Source: an uncultured Lachnospiraceae bacterium
Lineage (GTDB): Bacteria > Bacillota > Clostridia > Lachnospirales > Lachnospiraceae
NCBI GenBank assembly: GCA_900315505.1
Contig: OMZG01000016.1
Span: forward strand, 1 to 48,920
Direction: 5' to 3'
Length of the DNA: 48,920 nucleotides
Program-made: the position numbers and the translations under genes
Notes under the pieces: generated by a model
The model's input: only the letters and a program-made list of their open reading frames with translations
What the model was told of the DNA's origin: nothing
The model's database searches: none
Part shown: positions 24,361 to 33,149 of the stretch, piece after piece
How the letters are laid out: the number at the start of each line of letters is the position of its first letter
How positions within the stretch are numbered: the stretch's first letter is position 1

Positions 24361-24600
24361 ATGTTACCATTATCATTCGCACAGGCGGGGGACGCGGTCA
24401 TGGTTTCGAAGATCGGAGGCTCGGATGAGATGAAGCAGCATCTCGAGGATCTGGGATTTGTCGTAGGAGCCAGGGTAGGGGTCATCAGCCAGTCAGGAAA
24501 TGGAAATGTAATTGTGAATCTCAAGGAGTCGAGGCTTGCAATAACAGACCAGATGGCAGCCAAAGTACAGGTAGTGCCGTCTGAACCGGATATCAAGTAG
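24361..24600 (+). CDS. feoA: FeoA-domain protein, first copy
   Basis: A 79-residue SH3-like FeoA protein: MLPLSFAQAGDAVMVSKIGG, the turn HLEDLGFVVGARVGVISQ and NVIVNLKESRLAITDQMAAKVQV. FeoA is thought to help FeoB-dependent ferrous iron uptake by binding its cytoplasmic domain. SD AAAGGA. First gene of the operon, followed 17 bp later by a second feoA of only moderate similarity. Confidence 0.93.
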   Translation: MLPLSFAQAGDAVMVSKIGGSDEMKQHLEDLGFVVGARVGVISQSGNGNVIVNLKESRLAITDQMAAKVQVVPSEPDIK

Positions 24601-24617
24601 GAATGGAGGAATTTTTG

Positions 24618-24839
24618 ATGAAGACGCTCCGTGATGTAAAGGTCGGCGAAAACGCCACAGTAAAAGCAATTCATGGCGCAGGCGCTCTCAAGCGTCGTAT
24701 CATGGATATGGGCATCACGAAGGGTACCCAGATCTACGTCCGCAAGGTCGCTCCGCTTGGAGACCCTGTAGAGGTTACAGTTCGTGGATTTGAGCTTTCT
24801 CTTCGTAAAGACGATGCTGACATCCTTGAGATGGAATAA
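24618..24839 (+). CDS. feoA: FeoA-domain protein, second copy
   Basis: A 73-residue FeoA protein: LRDVKVGENATVKAIHG, RRIMDMGITKGTQIYV, PLGDPVEVTVRGFELSLRKDDA. This second copy is the closer to canonical FeoA (PLGDP and GFELSLR motifs). ATG 24618 is chosen over the in-frame ATG 24603, because TGGAGGA at 24605-24611 is its ribosome site and overlaps the upstream ATG. It precedes feoB by 42 bp. Confidence 0.95.
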   Translation: MKTLRDVKVGENATVKAIHGAGALKRRIMDMGITKGTQIYVRKVAPLGDPVEVTVRGFELSLRKDDADILEME

Positions 24840-24881
24840 GAAAAAAGCCGACAGCATTTTTTAAATCATTAGGAGGAAACA

Positions 24882-27095
24882 ATGGAAATCAAGATCGCTC
24901 TTGCCGGAAACCCTAACTGCGGTAAGACCACACTTTTCAATGCCCTCACCGGTGCCAATCAGTATGTAGGTAACTGGCCTGGTGTTACGGTAGAAAAGAA
25001 GGAAGGTCGTCTGAAGGACAATAAGGACGTGGTGATCCAGGACTTGCCTGGTATCTATTCACTGAGTCCGTACACACTTGAGGAGGTAGTTGCCCGTAAT
25101 TACCTCGTTAAGGACAAGCCTGATGCAATCCTCAATATCATCGACGGAACGAACATCGAGCGTAATTTGTACCTTACCACACAGCTCGTTGAGGTAGGAC
25201 TCCCGGTAGTAATGGCCATCAACATGATGGATGTCGTTCGTAAGAATGGAGACAATATTGATACCAGGAAGCTCGGAGAGGCACTTGGATGCCAGGTAAT
25301 CGAGATTTCAGCTCTGAAGGGTGAGAATATCACCGAGGCTGCTAATATGGCAGTAAAGGCTGCAATGGCCAGGAAGGCTGGAGAACTGCCACACGTATTT
25401 ACAGGATCTGTAGAGCATGCAATCGCTCATATCGAGGAGCATCTGCAGGGCAAAGTTCCGAAGGATGAGGAGAGATGGTATGCAATAAAGGCCTTCGAGA
25501 GAGACACCAAGGCTCTTGAAGATATTAATATTCCGGAAAATATTGCAGATGAGATCGAAGGACATATCAAGGAATGCGAGAAGGAGATGGATGATGATTC
25601 AGAGTCCATCATCACAAACCAGAGATATAATTACATCACAGAGCTCATCGGAGAATGCGTAAAGAAGGGCCACGCTCAGGGCGAGCTTTCTCTTTCAGAT
25701 AAGATCGACAGAGTTGTAACCAACAGATGGCTTGCACTTCCTATTTTCGTAGGCATCATGTTCCTCGTATACTACGTAGGTGTCACCCTGGCTGGTGGAC
25801 CTCTTACAGACTGGACCAATGATACACTCTTCGGAGCATGGATCGAGGATGGATTCGTAAGACCACTGCTTCACAGCATTCATGCTTCAGCATGGGTTGA
25901 GTCACTGATCGTAGATGGTATCGTAAATGGTATCGCTACACCTCTTGGATTCGTACCACAGATGGCAATCATCTTCCTGTTTCTCGGATTCCTTGAGGAC
26001 TGCGGATATATGTCACGTGTTGCATTCATCATGGACCGTATCTTCCGCAGATTCGGACTCTCAGGCAAGTCATTCATTCCCTTCCTCATCTCTTCAGGAT
26101 GCGGAGTTCCGGGAATCATGGCTACACGTACTATCGAGAGCGAAAAAGACCGTCGTATGACAATGATGACCACGACGATGATCCCTTGCGGAGCCAAGCT
26201 TCCGGTAATTGCAGCTATTTCAGGATACGTACTCGGATCTAATGTATGGTGGTTCGCCCCTTTATGTTATTTCGCAGGAATCGGTCTTGTAATAGTATAT
26301 TGTATCATCCTTAAGAAGACCAAGGCATTCGCAGGAGAGCCTGTTCCATTCGTAATGGAGCTTCCTGCATACCATCTTCCTACAATTAAGGGCCTTCTGC
26401 TTCATATGTGGGAGCGTCTGTGGGCATTCATCAAGAAGGCCGGAACGATCCTTTTCATCTGCTGTGCAGTAATGTGGTTCCTTTCATCCTTCGGAATCGA
26501 GAAGGGTGCATTAGGACTCGTAGACGATACAGCTAATTCAATCCTTGCAGCAATTGGTGGCTTCCTTGCTCCGATCTTCTATCCTCTTGGATTTGGTCAC
26601 TGGCAGCCAGTTGGTGCTACTCTTTCAGGATTCGTTGCCAAAGAGCAGCTCGTCGGTACACTTTCAATCGTATCAAAGCTCGGTGTAGATGTAACTGATG
26701 CCGTTCAGGAGAGCGGTTATCACTTCAACGCTCTTCGTTCAGCTTTCACAGAGTTCTTCGGAAGCGGAAGCGCACACGTAGGCGCATCAATGGGAGCCGT
26801 TGCCTTCCTTGTATTCAATATCTTCGACAGCCCTTGTCTTGCAGCTATTTCTTCAATGGCAAAGGAGATGGGCGACAGGAAGAAATTCTGGCAGGCCATC
26901 GCTTTCCAGAACATATCAGCATGGTGTGTAACACTCATGGTTTACCAGATCATCGGACTCTTCAACGGAGTTCCGTTCACAGGCTGGACGATCGTAGCCT
27001 TCATCGTACTGGCTGTTTATCTCTTCCTTCTGTTCAGGCCAGATCAGAACAAGAAGTATGTCGAAATCGATCGTGGAGAGACTGTAAAGGCCTGA
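24882..27095 (+). CDS. feoB: Ferrous iron transporter FeoB
   Basis: A 737-residue polytopic iron permease. The N-terminal G domain has G1 GNPNCGKTTLFN, G3 DLPGIYSLSPYT and NMMD (G4), and a helical GDI-like spacer (about 165-265) follows. The membrane part includes the Gate segments with PLGFVPQM, SGCGVPGIMATRTIE and MIPCGAKLPVI, then FGHWQPVGATLSGFVAKE and a second Gate region. GTP drives or gates Fe(II) uptake across the cytoplasmic membrane. SD TAGGAGG. It is cotranscribed with two feoA genes upstream and a FeoB-associated small protein downstream. Confidence 0.98.
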   Translation: MEIKIALAGNPNCGKTTLFNALTGANQYVGNWPGVTVEKKEGRLKDNKDVVIQDLPGIYSLSPYTLEEVVARNYLVKDKPDAILNIIDGTNIERNLYLTTQLVEVGLPVVMAINMMDVVRKNGDNIDTRKLGEALGCQVIEISALKGENITEAANMAVKAAMARKAGELPHVFTGSVEHAIAHIEEHLQGKVPKDEERWYAIKAFERDTKALEDINIPENIADEIEGHIKECEKEMDDDSESIITNQRYNYITELIGECVKKGHAQGELSLSDKIDRVVTNRWLALPIFVGIMFLVYYVGVTLAGGPLTDWTNDTLFGAWIEDGFVRPLLHSIHASAWVESLIVDGIVNGIATPLGFVPQMAIIFLFLGFLEDCGYMSRVAFIMDRIFRRFGLSGKSFIPFLISSGCGVPGIMATRTIESEKDRRMTMMTTTMIPCGAKLPVIAAISGYVLGSNVWWFAPLCYFAGIGLVIVYCIILKKTKAFAGEPVPFVMELPAYHLPTIKGLLLHMWERLWAFIKKAGTILFICCAVMWFLSSFGIEKGALGLVDDTANSILAAIGGFLAPIFYPLGFGHWQPVGATLSGFVAKEQLVGTLSIVSKLGVDVTDAVQESGYHFNALRSAFTEFFGSGSAHVGASMGAVAFLVFNIFDSPCLAAISSMAKEMGDRKKFWQAIAFQNISAWCVTLMVYQIIGLFNGVPFTGWTIVAFIVLAVYLFLLFRPDQNKKYVEIDRGETVKA

Positions 27096-27195
27096 ATGGA
27101 GGATTTTTCAAAAAGCCAACAGTGAAGAATAAGGATATGGCTGGCGGAGACAAGAGAGACGATGGCGAATCGGATTCAGAAAGGTGACATAAACT

Positions 27196-27435
27196 ATGAA
27201 TATAGCTGATATTGTAGTGCTTCTGGTGCTGGCATTTTTCCTGGTGCTGGCGGCAAGGGCAGTGATAAGAGACAGGAAGAACGGTGCGACCTGCGGCTGT
27301 GCGTGCGGTGACGAAGTGTGCAGAGGCAGATGCGGGCATGTGAATACTGAGCATATGTCAAAGCAGACGAAGAAAGAAATAAAGCAGGCCATCAAAGACC
27401 TGAAGGCCAAGCAGAAGGCCAATGCGAAAGGGTGA
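27196..27435 (+). CDS. FeoB-associated Cys-rich membrane protein
   Basis: A 79-residue protein: one N-terminal helix (IADIVVLLVLAFFLVLAARAVI), a Cys cluster (CGCACGDEVCRGRCGH, six Cys) and a Lys-rich amphipathic tail. This layout matches the small FeoB-associated Cys-rich proteins found after feoB in Clostridia. The Cys cluster may bind iron; this is inference. SD AGAAAGG. It is the last gene before the operon's terminator. The 100 bp after feoB hold no convincing gene. Confidence 0.88.
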   Translation: MNIADIVVLLVLAFFLVLAARAVIRDRKNGATCGCACGDEVCRGRCGHVNTEHMSKQTKKEIKQAIKDLKAKQKANAKG

Positions 27436-27444
27436 TTCAGATAG

Positions 27445-27477
27445 AGAGTCTGGCGGCTGCCAGGCTCTTATTTTTTA
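27445..27477 (+). terminator. Terminator of the feo operon
   Basis: AGAG-CTGG (27445-27453) pairs with CCAG-CTCT (27460-27468), followed by TATTTTTTATT. Confidence 0.88.
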
Positions 27478-27506
27478 TTGAAAACATATAAAAACTGTGT
27501 TAAACT
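27478..27506 (+). promoter_or_regulatory. Candidate promoter of the zinc-ribbon/EEP-CapA operon
   Basis: TTGAAA (27478-27483), 17 bp, TAAACT (27501-27506), directly after the feo terminator and about 55 bp before the next gene. Confidence 0.45.
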
Positions 27507-27560
27507 TTTATAGTTACATGTACATATATTGCAAATATTCAGACAGAGGAGGAATCTATC

Positions 27561-28286
27561 ATGTCATTTTGCGGAAATTGCGGAACACAGATACCGGAGG
27601 GAGCAAAGGTCTGCCCGAAATGCGGACGGCCGGTAGGGGGAGTGATCACACCAGAGACAACGGCACAGACAGAGGCGTCAGAGCAGGCGCAGTCATCAGT
27701 ACAGACAGAGACACCAGCGCGGCCTGAGGTAGAGCCAGCACCGGTACAGCAGCCAAACCCGGCACCGCAGGCAGGACCGTCGCCTCAGCCGCAGCCGTAT
27801 CAATATCAGAACCGCGGCCCACAGCCGAATCAGTATCAGAACCGTGGCCCACAGCCGAATCAGTATCAGAGCCCGAATCCGGGTCCTCAGCCATATTATC
27901 AGCAGCAGGGACCTTCACAGGCGAGCCAGACTCTCAACCAGATGGGCGAGAAGATGACTGACCTCGTTCCGAAGACGAAGAGCGAGGGACTTGAGGTAGC
28001 ATGCTTTATCATGGCAGCCTTTTCAATGAAACTCTCACTGTCGATGTTCGGACAGGTTTTCAATATCATAGGACTCATCCTAGGCGTGATCCCGGTGATC
28101 CTGCTTCTCGTGAATAAGGAGAAGACAGCGAATAAGACCGTACAGACGCTCGCACTCATCATGGCTATCGCAGGAATTGCAATGTCTCTGCTCGGAATCA
28201 TCCTGGTAGCGGCAGATGTACCTGCACAGATAGTCAGCAACTACATCGCAAATAAGGTATCAGATGCCTTCAGCGACTGGTATTGA
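27561..28286 (+). CDS. Zinc-ribbon membrane protein with Pro/Gln-rich repeats
   Basis: A 241-residue protein. It has an N-terminal double-CxxC zinc ribbon (MSFCGNCGTQIPEGAKVCPKCG), then a Pro/Gln/Asn-rich stretch (about 50-125) with two exact 10-residue repeats YQNRGPQPNQ, encoded by 30-bp tandem units at 27804-27833 and 27834-27863. Three predicted membrane helices follow near the C-terminus (VACFIMAAF..., FNIIGLILGVIPVILLLV, LALIMAIAGIAMSLLGIILV). Function unknown. It is the first gene of a four-gene operon that carries a second zinc-ribbon protein. SD AGGAGG. Confidence 0.8.
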   Translation: MSFCGNCGTQIPEGAKVCPKCGRPVGGVITPETTAQTEASEQAQSSVQTETPARPEVEPAPVQQPNPAPQAGPSPQPQPYQYQNRGPQPNQYQNRGPQPNQYQSPNPGPQPYYQQQGPSQASQTLNQMGEKMTDLVPKTKSEGLEVACFIMAAFSMKLSLSMFGQVFNIIGLILGVIPVILLLVNKEKTANKTVQTLALIMAIAGIAMSLLGIILVAADVPAQIVSNYIANKVSDAFSDWY

Positions 28287-28300
28287 TGGAGGTGGACTGA

Positions 28301-28963
28301 ATGGGTGATCAGAGCCAGATGACAGATAATGGCGGTAAGAAATCGAAGACACCTCTTATCATAGCTATTGTCCTGATAATAGCAGCGGGACTTCTGGTAT
28401 GCGTATTCCTGTTAGGCAGAAAGGGAATCATTGATATTCCATTTCTGAATAAGACAAGTGCCACAGGAGATGCCTCGACAGGCGCGAGGTCAGATAGCAG
28501 TGATGACGGGGATGATGGTGCAGAGGCAGTAGATCAGGAGCCGAAGAAGATCCGTGACTACTCGAAGTATGCAAAGAATATTTCACAGTCAAAGGCAGCA
28601 AAGGCCGGCACGAAGGAAGAGGCCTCCGATGACGAGGGTGAGGAGGACGAGGGATCAGACTATTCGGGAGAGGATTATATATTCCCGGACAGCTCTGACA
28701 AGGAAATTTCCAAGTCGGATATCGAGAATCTGAGTAACGAGGATCTGCGTATTGCAATCAATGAGATCTATGCCAGACACGGATATACCTTCCCGAATAA
28801 TGAAGAGATGAGAAACTATTTCCAGGGACAGGACTGGTATGAGGCTGATCCGGACATGGATGACCAGAAGAAGGTCAAGATGTCGAAGACCGAGAAGAAG
28901 AACCTGGACAAGATGGCATCTGAGCGTCAGAAGAGAAAAGACGATGGCGACTGGCCATACTGA
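28301..28963 (+). CDS. YARHG-domain membrane-anchored protein
   Basis: A 220-residue protein. One N-terminal helix (PLIIAIVLIIAAGLLVCVFLL) is followed by a long acidic, Ser/Asp/Glu-rich linker (about 45-140), then a C-terminal YARHG domain: LSNEDLRIAINEIYARHGYTF, with FQGQDWYEADP. YARHG domains occur on extracellular proteins; their role is poorly understood. The gene is 14 bp after the zinc-ribbon gene (SD GGAGG) and 15 bp before the next one. Predicted topology puts the YARHG domain outside the cell. Confidence 0.85.
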   Translation: MGDQSQMTDNGGKKSKTPLIIAIVLIIAAGLLVCVFLLGRKGIIDIPFLNKTSATGDASTGARSDSSDDGDDGAEAVDQEPKKIRDYSKYAKNISQSKAAKAGTKEEASDDEGEEDEGSDYSGEDYIFPDSSDKEISKSDIENLSNEDLRIAINEIYARHGYTFPNNEEMRNYFQGQDWYEADPDMDDQKKVKMSKTEKKNLDKMASERQKRKDDGDWPY

Positions 28964-28978
28964 TGAGGAGGAATGATA

Positions 28979-30268
28979 ATGAATTTCTGTACTAAATGCG
29001 GGGCGCCACTTACCCCCGGAACAAAATTCTGCACGAAGTGCGGAGCTCCTGTAGAAGCGGATCAGCAGAGACAGCAGCAGGCAGTGCCACCTCAGCAGAG
29101 CCGGCAGCAGGCAGTGCCGCCTCAGCAGCCACCGGTTCAGAAGAAGCAGGTGAATAAGGGCCTGATCATAGGGATTGTAGCTGCAGCAGCCGCAACGGTT
29201 GTTGTTATTTTTGCAATAATCTATCTGAGAAACAGCTACAATATGAAGGACTACTGCAAGGTGGACTTCACCGGCTATGAGAATTACGGGACAGCGGAAG
29301 CTGACATCAGGTCATCGAAGCTTGAGGACCGTATCGGAAAGAAGTACGGCTTCTCAGAAAAGGATATTGATGATTACGAGGATCTGAGCGAATTCGGAAG
29401 TGATTTCCGCAAGGCCATGCAGATCGAAAGCTTTGTGGACAGCATGGAGCCGAAGGTCAGCGCAAAGGATGCAAAGCAGGGCCAGCTGTCAAATGGTGAT
29501 ACTGTAAAGATAAAGATCTCCTACAGCAGGGCTATGGCGAAGAAGCTTGGTATCCATATTCATGGAACCACATATACCGTGAAGGTGAAGGGACTGAAGG
29601 AAGGAAAGGTGACGGATCCGTTTGATTCTGTCTCCATTACTTATACCGGAGCCCTGCCATATCTCGTACCTGAAGTGAATGTAGCCGATGACAGTCCTGT
29701 ATCTGCTGATGAGTTCACGATCACGACTGATGACGATTCAGATTATCTCACGAAGGCCGGACAGGAGTTTACTGTCGAATTTACAGGAGAAAATGATCCT
29801 GCGAACGGACTTATTTTCGCAAGAAAAGAAAAGAAGTACAAGGCTGGAAAGGTATCGACATATATCACGAAGGCATCAGAACTCACAGATGATGACAGGA
29901 AACAGCTGATCGGAAGGACAGACAGGTACAATGCCGAGAATGAAGAGGAATTCGACGGATTAAAGTTCGTCGGCTGCGCAGTCGCTGTAAGCACATCAGA
30001 AGATGACTATGATAACCAGAACAGGGTATATGCTGTCTATTCATACAAGTATACTGACTGGTGGGGAGATACGACGACAGCGTATATGACCATAGTATTC
30101 AGCGATGTCATGAAGCAGTCTGATGGTTCACTGTGGTTCTATGATGGCAATACCTATATCATGAAGACAGATGATGAGTCTGTTGATGAAGTGCATAGCA
30201 GTATTGAGGACAATGCTTATCTCACTTATGATGACGCCACCACCGATTATGACAAATCCCTGAAATAA
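28979..30268 (+). CDS. Zinc-ribbon membrane protein with large extracytoplasmic domain
   Basis: A 429-residue protein. The N-terminal zinc ribbon (MNFCTKCGAPLTPGTKFCTKCG) and a Gln/Pro-rich hinge precede one helix (GLIIGIVAAAAATVVVIFAIIYL, about 60-82). The rest is an acidic extracytoplasmic region of about 345 residues with beta-rich segments, including a GQLSNGDTVKIKISYS stretch typical of zinc-ribbon/TM proteins of Firmicutes (YvbJ-like). ATG 28979 fits the GAGGAGG site at 28965-28971 (7-bp spacing) better than ATG 28973. Function unknown; an envelope-sensing role is a guess. Confidence 0.78.
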   Translation: MNFCTKCGAPLTPGTKFCTKCGAPVEADQQRQQQAVPPQQSRQQAVPPQQPPVQKKQVNKGLIIGIVAAAAATVVVIFAIIYLRNSYNMKDYCKVDFTGYENYGTAEADIRSSKLEDRIGKKYGFSEKDIDDYEDLSEFGSDFRKAMQIESFVDSMEPKVSAKDAKQGQLSNGDTVKIKISYSRAMAKKLGIHIHGTTYTVKVKGLKEGKVTDPFDSVSITYTGALPYLVPEVNVADDSPVSADEFTITTDDDSDYLTKAGQEFTVEFTGENDPANGLIFARKEKKYKAGKVSTYITKASELTDDDRKQLIGRTDRYNAENEEEFDGLKFVGCAVAVSTSEDDYDNQNRVYAVYSYKYTDWWGDTTTAYMTIVFSDVMKQSDGSLWFYDGNTYIMKTDDESVDEVHSSIEDNAYLTYDDATTDYDKSLK

Positions 30269-30285
30269 GGTCTGGATGTGAATTA

Positions 30286-32385
30286 ATGGCACGGGTAAGA
30301 AAACGTTCAAAGTTTAGAACCTTTTTAAAGGTAATACTTCTCATAGTCCTGATACTTGTACTCGCAGTCGCTGCATTCGTGGGATTTCTCACGGCGACCG
30401 AGTACAGGCCGGGATCTGTCGAGGATCTGAAGGTAGAGAATAAAGGCATATCGTCCGGCAGCACGAAGGAGCTTACGCTTATGACCTGGAATATCGGTTA
30501 TGGTGCGCTGGGCGAGAGTGCGGACTTTTTCATGGATGGCGGGAAACAGGTTTCCACTGCCACTAAGGACGAGGTCAATGGCAATATGTACGCGATAACG
30601 AAGGAGATCCGCAAGGTGAATCCTGATGTCGTGTTCCTTCAGGAAGTCGATACGAGCTCGCAGAGGTCACATTTTGTCAATGAAAAGTATTTCATTGAGA
30701 ATAATACAAAGAACTACTGTGATACCTTCGCGACGAACTACAGGTGTGCTTTCGTTCCGTACCCGTGGCCTCCGATAGGAAAGGTGGATGCGGGCATCCA
30801 GACTCTCTCGAAGCTTCAGATCAACAGTGCGGAGAGGATCGCTCTTCCGTGTCCCTTTACCTGGCCGTCAAGGGTCGCCAATCTCAAGAGATGTATCACG
30901 ATCAATAAGGCCTCCGTCAATGGCGGGTCGAATAATCTGAGCCTCGTGAATCTGCATCTCGAGGCGTATGATGATGGTTCCGGAAAGGCTGCGCAGACGA
31001 AGCTTCTCAGGGATTATCTGGATATGGAATACGAGTCTGGGAATTATGTGATCGCAGCAGGCGATTTCAACCAGACCTTTTCCAGTGTGGACACGAGCAC
31101 GTATCCGGCTCATGAGGGCCTGTGGAAATGCGGTCAGCTCGACTGCTCACAGTTCAGCTCTGACTGGCAGTTCGAGATGGACACGACTCATCCGACATGC
31201 AGATCTCTCGACAAGCCGTATGCAGGTGCTGACAAGAGCGCCTTCCAGTACTATATGATCGACGGCTTCATAGTGTCGAAGAATGTGAAGGTAAAGAAGG
31301 TTGAGACTCTTGACCTCGGATTCGCTCACTCTGATCACAATCCGGTGCTTCTTACTGTGGAGCTGCCGGCAGATGCTGATAGCAGGGCTTGGGAGACGCA
31401 GGCTAAGAAGCCATCTGTCTCACAGAAGGTGACGATCTCTGCCGTGGGTGACTGTGCTTTGGGAAAAATAGAACAGCACGGATATGACGGCTCTTTCTAC
31501 GATTATTATGACAGGTACGGGTCTTCTTATTTTTTCTCAAATGTGAAGGATATATTTGACAGATCTGATTTCACTATCGGAAATCTCGAAGGGACATTCA
31601 CGGATTCGAAAAGCAAAGTGGAGAAGGCCTTCAATATCAAGGGTCCGGCATCATATACGAAGATTCTTACGGATGCGGGATTCGATGCTGTCGGCACCGG
31701 AAATAATCACATCATGGACTATGGTGAGGCCGGCGCAAAGGATACATGGAAGGCTCTTGATGATGCAGGCATTCCTTATGCGTACAATGACAGGACGGTG
31801 ATCCTGAAGGCAGATAATGGCCTGAAAGTCGGGATCGTGGCAGTCAGCGTGCTATCGCAGGCGAATGAGCATTTCATAAAGGAAGGCATTGCTTCGCTGA
31901 AGGATCAGAAGGCCGATGTGATAATCGTGATGGCACACTGGGGCATTGAGCATACATTCAATCTGACCCAGTACCAGAAGGACCTGGGTCACAGGATCAT
32001 TGACTGGGGCGCTGATCTCGTGCTAGGATGCCACACTCACTGCCTGCAGGGCCTTGAGAGATACAAGGGAAAGGTCATCAGCTACAGCGGTGGTAATTTC
32101 TGCTTCGGTGCGAACCGCAATCCTGACGACAAGGATACGATGATCCTGACTGAGACCTTCCGCTTCAAGGATGGGAAGAAGCTCGATCAGATAGATCTCG
32201 ATATCACGCCTTGCAGGCTGAGCTCGACTGACAGCTACAATGACTTCTGTCCGACTCCGGCGTCTGGAAGTGAAGCCACCCGCATTATCAGTAAGCTTAA
32301 TGATATTAGTAAGCAGGAGATGACCGGCGGCAGGAATGCCATCCGGCTCAAGGATGATGGCTCATACAAATGGGAGAAGAAGTGA
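30286..32385 (+). CDS. Membrane-anchored fusion of EEP phosphohydrolase and CapA-family metallophosphatase
   Basis: A 699-residue protein with one N-terminal helix (VILLIVLILVLAVAAFVGFL). Residues about 60-365 form an endonuclease/exonuclease/phosphatase domain with active-site motifs LMTWNIGY, FLQEVD, AAGDFNQTF and HSDHNPVL. Residues about 393-640 form a CapA (poly-gamma-glutamate-synthesis-type) domain: SAVGDCALG, NLEGTF, GTGNNHIMDYG, MAHWGIEH, GCHTHCLQG and YSGGNFCFG. Both sets of metal ligands look complete, so both halves may be active outside the membrane. Such a two-hydrolase fusion is unusual. The start has only a weak ribosome site, 17 bp after the preceding stop, which suggests translational coupling. 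Confidence 0.88.
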   Translation: MARVRKRSKFRTFLKVILLIVLILVLAVAAFVGFLTATEYRPGSVEDLKVENKGISSGSTKELTLMTWNIGYGALGESADFFMDGGKQVSTATKDEVNGNMYAITKEIRKVNPDVVFLQEVDTSSQRSHFVNEKYFIENNTKNYCDTFATNYRCAFVPYPWPPIGKVDAGIQTLSKLQINSAERIALPCPFTWPSRVANLKRCITINKASVNGGSNNLSLVNLHLEAYDDGSGKAAQTKLLRDYLDMEYESGNYVIAAGDFNQTFSSVDTSTYPAHEGLWKCGQLDCSQFSSDWQFEMDTTHPTCRSLDKPYAGADKSAFQYYMIDGFIVSKNVKVKKVETLDLGFAHSDHNPVLLTVELPADADSRAWETQAKKPSVSQKVTISAVGDCALGKIEQHGYDGSFYDYYDRYGSSYFFSNVKDIFDRSDFTIGNLEGTFTDSKSKVEKAFNIKGPASYTKILTDAGFDAVGTGNNHIMDYGEAGAKDTWKALDDAGIPYAYNDRTVILKADNGLKVGIVAVSVLSQANEHFIKEGIASLKDQKADVIIVMAHWGIEHTFNLTQYQKDLGHRIIDWGADLVLGCHTHCLQGLERYKGKVISYSGGNFCFGANRNPDDKDTMILTETFRFKDGKKLDQIDLDITPCRLSSTDSYNDFCPTPASGSEATRIISKLNDISKQEMTGGRNAIRLKDDGSYKWEKK

Positions 32386-32883
32386 TCATGCCAGCCTCTG
32401 TATTACCTCGAGGACTGAATTTCTGATATCCAGGCCGTAGACATCGACGGTGATGTCGGCATATTTTTCATAGAGAGGAACGCGCTCTTCATAGAGACTG
32501 CCAAGCGTCTGGCCGGGACGAACCGCCACGCCGCGCTGGCTTAAGTCTCCGAGCCGTCCCTCTATTTCTTTGAGTGGAAGCTTCAGATATACTACCGAGC
32601 CGATGTCATGCAGATGCTTCATGGCGGCCGGGCCGTATATGACGCTTCCGCCAGTTGCTATTACAGTTCTTGACGCTTCGATCGAGGCGTTTATTTTTTC
32701 TTCGATCCGTTCAAAGCCGGTGAGGCCCTCCTGCTCGATTATTTCACTCAGCAGCCGCCCCTCCTTTTCCTGAATCACCAGATCAGAGTCCATGAATCTG
32801 TATCCGAGCGCCTTCGCGAGCACTACTCCGAGGCTGCTCTTGCCACACCCCGGCATCCCTATGAGAACTATATTATCCTTCAT
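32386..32883 (-). CDS. aroK: Shikimate kinase
   Basis: A 165-residue P-loop kinase making shikimate-3-phosphate in aromatic amino acid synthesis. Walker A is GMPGCGKSSLG; DSD (about 33-35) binds shikimate; TGGS and the lid RGVAVRPG follow. The last residue of the family's GGG motif is Cys or Ser-like here (ATGGSVIY). Start ATG 32883 has SD AAGGATT. It is convergent with the EEP-CapA gene, whose stop codon abuts its own, with no space for a separate terminator. No other aro gene is nearby. Confidence 0.92.
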   Translation of the reverse strand: MKDNIVLIGMPGCGKSSLGVVLAKALGYRFMDSDLVIQEKEGRLLSEIIEQEGLTGFERIEEKINASIEASRTVIATGGSVIYGPAAMKHLHDIGSVVYLKLPLKEIEGRLGDLSQRGVAVRPGQTLGSLYEERVPLYEKYADITVDVYGLDIRNSVLEVIQRLA

Positions 32884-32949
32884 TTAATAATCCTTTCTTT
32901 TCCAATAAGCATGAAACATTTTATCTGATGGCGAAAGGACTGTCAAATA

Positions 32950-32980
32950 GATGAAAAAGGGGACGCGTCCTTTTTTCATC
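32950..32980 (+). repeat. 31-bp palindromic repeat, copy 4 (forward)
   Basis: GATGAAAAAGGGGACGCG then TCCTTTTTTCATC. The only copy not placed after a plus-strand gene end: it lies upstream of the minus-strand aroK start and 81 bp before the next plus-strand promoter. Confidence 0.92.
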
Positions 32981-33030
32981 TTTTGTGAACAAATGGTGTC
33001 TTTTATATAAAAATCGTATGAAATTTACTA

Positions 33031-33059
33031 TTGACGACACTAATCCATAGGAATATAAT
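33031..33059 (+). promoter_or_regulatory. Promoter of the secreted lysine-rich protein
   Basis: TTGACG (33031-33036), 17 bp, TATAAT (33054-33059). The 5' leader is about 85 nt. Confidence 0.8.
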
Positions 33060-33149
33060 TTGCATTGAAGTTTTATTGAAATGGCACATGCACAGTGCCG
33101 GAGATTTAATAGCGCGGGGGTATGATGACGCGCGGAAAGGATTTTGTTT

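Noticed and set aside
24603-24617. Upstream ATG for the second feoA
   Set aside because: It overlaps the ribosome site that serves ATG 24618, and the extra residues are not part of the FeoA family.
27104-27195. Possible tiny genes between feoB and the Cys-rich protein gene
   Set aside because: The frames (up to about 22 codons) lack well-placed ribosome sites and resemble nothing known.
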